Origin: Mucilaginibacter sp.
GTDB taxonomy: Bacteria > Bacteroidota > Bacteroidia > Sphingobacteriales > Sphingobacteriaceae
Length of the DNA: 64,000 nt
Assembly: GCA_031292485.1 (NCBI GenBank)
Contig: JARLHA010000010.1
Coordinates: forward strand, 1 to 64,000
Direction of reading: 5' to 3'
Below are positions 61,640 through 64,000 of the stretch, piece by piece; position 1 is the stretch's first letter, and every line of letters starts with the position of its first letter. The position numbers and the translations under genes were made by a program. Below the pieces are notes generated by a model. The model had not been told where the DNA came from. It saw only the letters and a program-made list of their open reading frames with translations, and ran no database searches.

Positions 61640-61855
61640 CTACTTTAATTTTCCGGCGTATTTTTCAATCACCTTCCACGTGCTTTCATCCGAATCAAAT
61701 ACCGAATTAAGTCCCTGTTCTTCGCCACCCGGGTCGCCCATAAATTCATCGCCGTCTTTCCAGAATATTTGCCCCGGGATTGGCCTTGCTATGCCTCCAA
61801 ATGCCCAAAAATTGCAGCCGGCAATGCCTGCGTTACTTAATTTAGTGTTTTCGTT
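61640..61855 (-). pseudogene. C-terminal remnant of a mannanase-like (GH5) glycoside hydrolase
   Basis: On the minus strand, 71 codons read from 61855 to a TAG at 61640-61642, preceded in frame by a stop at 61856-61858. The text includes AGIAGCNFWAFGG, PIPGQIFWKDGDEFMGDPGG and EEQGLNSVFDSDESTWKVIE, which is the closing part of Bacteroidota GH5 endo-beta-1,4-mannanases. There is no start codon or upstream part, so it is a gene fragment left by a deletion. The family name is from recognition of the GCNFW...GDPxxEEQGLNSVF pattern. Confidence 0.65.
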
Positions 61856-61924
61856 TTAGCAAATGATTGCTAAAATGAGGTGCTTATTTTGCAGGGAAGG
61901 AGATAGGCGAAATAGGGAATAATG

Positions 61925-61952
61925 AAAAAAGCCGGCCCCAATGAGGCCGGCT
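61925..61952 (-). terminator. Rho-independent terminator of the pfkA-nagK-gap operon
   Basis: AGCCGGCC and GGCCGGCT form a perfect 8-bp stem with a 7-base loop. Read on the minus strand it is followed by six T (61925-61930). It lies 26 bases after the gap stop codon. Confidence 0.9.
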
Positions 61953-61977
61953 ATTTTGCAATTTAGGATATTTGGAT

Positions 61978-62979
<1,002 letters not shown>

Positions 62980-63828
62980 TTAATTTTTACTTGAAAAGTA
63001 TGTTAATAAATTATTTATGGGCTCTTTAATAATGTTTGCGATTTTTAGATTTACCTCGTCAGCTGCCTCATATAAATAGTCCTGAAAGTCTGCTGCAACC
63101 AACCCTGCAAAGTACAAAAAAGCGTCGGGATGTTCATCATGCAATGGTAATAAATATACTTCAAACAGTTGATTAAAACCTTTCTTAATTATACTTTTTA
63201 TATAATTATCTTCTTTATTTTCTATATAAAAGTCTGTGAATGAGCTTAAAAATAGTGCGGGCTGCTTTTGGCGGTAAACTTTTTCAAGCAAAGTTTTCCG
63301 GTCAAGATCATAACGCTGTACAAATTTTTTGTGGATATTGGGCGGGAGGGTTTCACTCATATAGCCTTTAATCAATTGTCTCCCCAGCCAGTTTCCCGAG
63401 CCTTCGTCGGCTAAAATATAGCCCAGGCCATAGTTGTTTGGTTTTACTTTTTTACCATCGTACCAGGCAGCGTTTGAGCCGCTGCCGATAATGCAGACTA
63501 TCCCCTGTGTGTTTTTACAACAGGCAATTGCCGCGGCCACCAGATCGTGCTCAACACTTACTTTGCCGTATTTAAAAAAAGTTGAGAAAGCTTTTTGCAC
63601 AACGCCCTTCAATTCAGGAGAAGAAGAGCCTGCGCCAAAAAAATAGATCTTTTTAATTTCTTCGGCATGATGGATCAGGTTGATGTTTTTGCTTAGCAGC
63701 TGAATAATACCCTTTTCGTCGTTCAAATAGGGATTTATACCACTGGTTCTGAAAGATGCTATTACCCTTTCTTTGTCAGCAAGCCTCCAATCGGCATAAT
63801 GCGATCCGCTATAAACAACTGCAATCAT
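62980..63828 (-). CDS. N-acetylglucosamine kinase-like (BadF/BadG ATPase family)
   Basis: The 282-residue ASKHA-fold protein matches the N-acetylglucosamine kinase family of Bacteroidota. It has YSGSHYADWRLAD at the start (in place of the usual DGGSTKT-like phosphate motif), IYFFGAGSSSPELKGVVQKA, and VEHDLVAAAIACCKNTQGIV with the catalytic Asp in HD. Then come CIIGSGSNAAWYDGKK and GLGYILADEGSGNWLGRQLI. The DGGSTK motif is altered, as in many members of this group. It lies between pfkA (four bases before) and gap (six bases after), so it should be co-expressed with glycolysis. Confidence 0.85.
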   Translation of the reverse strand: MIAVVYSGSHYADWRLADKERVIASFRTSGINPYLNDEKGIIQLLSKNINLIHHAEEIKKIYFFGAGSSSPELKGVVQKAFSTFFKYGKVSVEHDLVAAAIACCKNTQGIVCIIGSGSNAAWYDGKKVKPNNYGLGYILADEGSGNWLGRQLIKGYMSETLPPNIHKKFVQRYDLDRKTLLEKVYRQKQPALFLSSFTDFYIENKEDNYIKSIIKKGFNQLFEVYLLPLHDEHPDAFLYFAGLVAADFQDYLYEAADEVNLKIANIIKEPINNLLTYFSSKN

Positions 63829-63832
63829 TTTT

Positions 63833-64000
63833 TTAGATTGAGAGTATTTCGGCCATCTTCATCAAATCTTCTTCCAGTTTAAATTCGTGTTGTGTGAGTG
63901 CTTCTTCAAGGGTGGTTAATTTAATATAATTTGCTTCAAGACCAACCATCATTTGGGTTTTACCGGCTATCAGGGCATTTACTGCAGCAAATCCCAGGCG
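63833..64000 (-). CDS. pfkA: 6-phosphofructokinase, C-terminal part (partial)
   Basis: An open frame comes in from the right edge and ends in TAA at 63833-63835. The 55 visible residues include RLGFAAVNALIAGKTQMMVG and EANYIKLTTLEEALTQHEF, matching the end of ATP-dependent PfkA (the 'G..A...i..G....MVG' segment). The gene is followed by the kinase gene after only four bases. The main part, including the ATP site, lies outside the window. Confidence 0.85.
   Translation of the reverse strand, partial: RLGFAAVNALIAGKTQMMVGLEANYIKLTTLEEALTQHEFKLEEDLMKMAEILSI

Noticed and set aside
61587..61859. A 90-codon plus-strand frame
   Set aside because: Its sequence is a Ser/Pro/Cys-rich shadow of the mannanase-like remnant on the minus strand, which shows clear family motifs.

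Overview
The window looks like a chromosomal stretch of a soil or plant-associated Bacteroidota, most probably Sphingobacteriaceae and perhaps Mucilaginibacter. The genus is inferred from gene content: many secreted glycoside hydrolases, FtsX-type permeases, PorT-like barrels, penicillin acylase, TAnnTTTG-type promoter motifs, general lack of Shine-Dalgarno sites, and many dispersed palindromic intergenic repeats. I saw no rRNA, tRNA, CRISPR array, prophage or replication origin.

Layout. Positions 1-7600 (+): end of a probable VCBS-repeat protein, a GMC oxidoreductase followed by a DUF1080 (3-keto-disaccharide hydrolase type) protein, then a secreted GH31 and a secreted GH127 enzyme. Positions 8100-21500: a complete [NiFe] uptake hydrogenase island. 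hypABC run leftward and hyaABCD-hypF-hypD-hypE plus a nickel permease run rightward. The small subunit carries all six cysteines of the oxygen-tolerant proximal cluster. hypE is bracketed by two related long repeat elements, and a 59-residue His-rich peptide lies at the left edge. Positions 21500-43500: mixed accessory genes. These include an ABC exporter, an FtsX permease, an outer-membrane barrel, an IS630-family element between two truncated genes, penicillin acylase, a phosphoesterase, a REP-associated tyrosine transposase (RAYT) within its own REP palindromes, a serine hydrolase, an ArsR-SRPBCC-VOC operon with tandem palindromic operators, a Crp-like regulator, an SDR, a U32/ferredoxin/UPF0306 operon and a ParE-type toxin-antitoxin pair.

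Positions 43600-61000 (+) are an alpha-glucan/maltose cluster: secreted SusA-like GH13, beta-phosphoglucomutase, GH65 maltose phosphorylase, secreted GH13 amylase, an SLC45-like MFS transporter, cytoplasmic GH31, GlgE, maltokinase and GlgB. Together they would break starch or maltodextrin down to maltose, import it, and then either phosphorolyse it for energy (GH65 + beta-PGM) or phosphorylate it and polymerise it into branched glucan (maltokinase + GlgE + GlgB). No trehalose synthase is present in the window. Inside this cluster a four-helix-bundle gene sits between near-perfect 35-bp inverted repeats; this is the least explained structure here.

Positions 61600-64000 (-): a remnant of a mannanase-like gene, then pfkA (partial), an N-acetylglucosamine-kinase-like gene and gap as a tight glycolytic operon.
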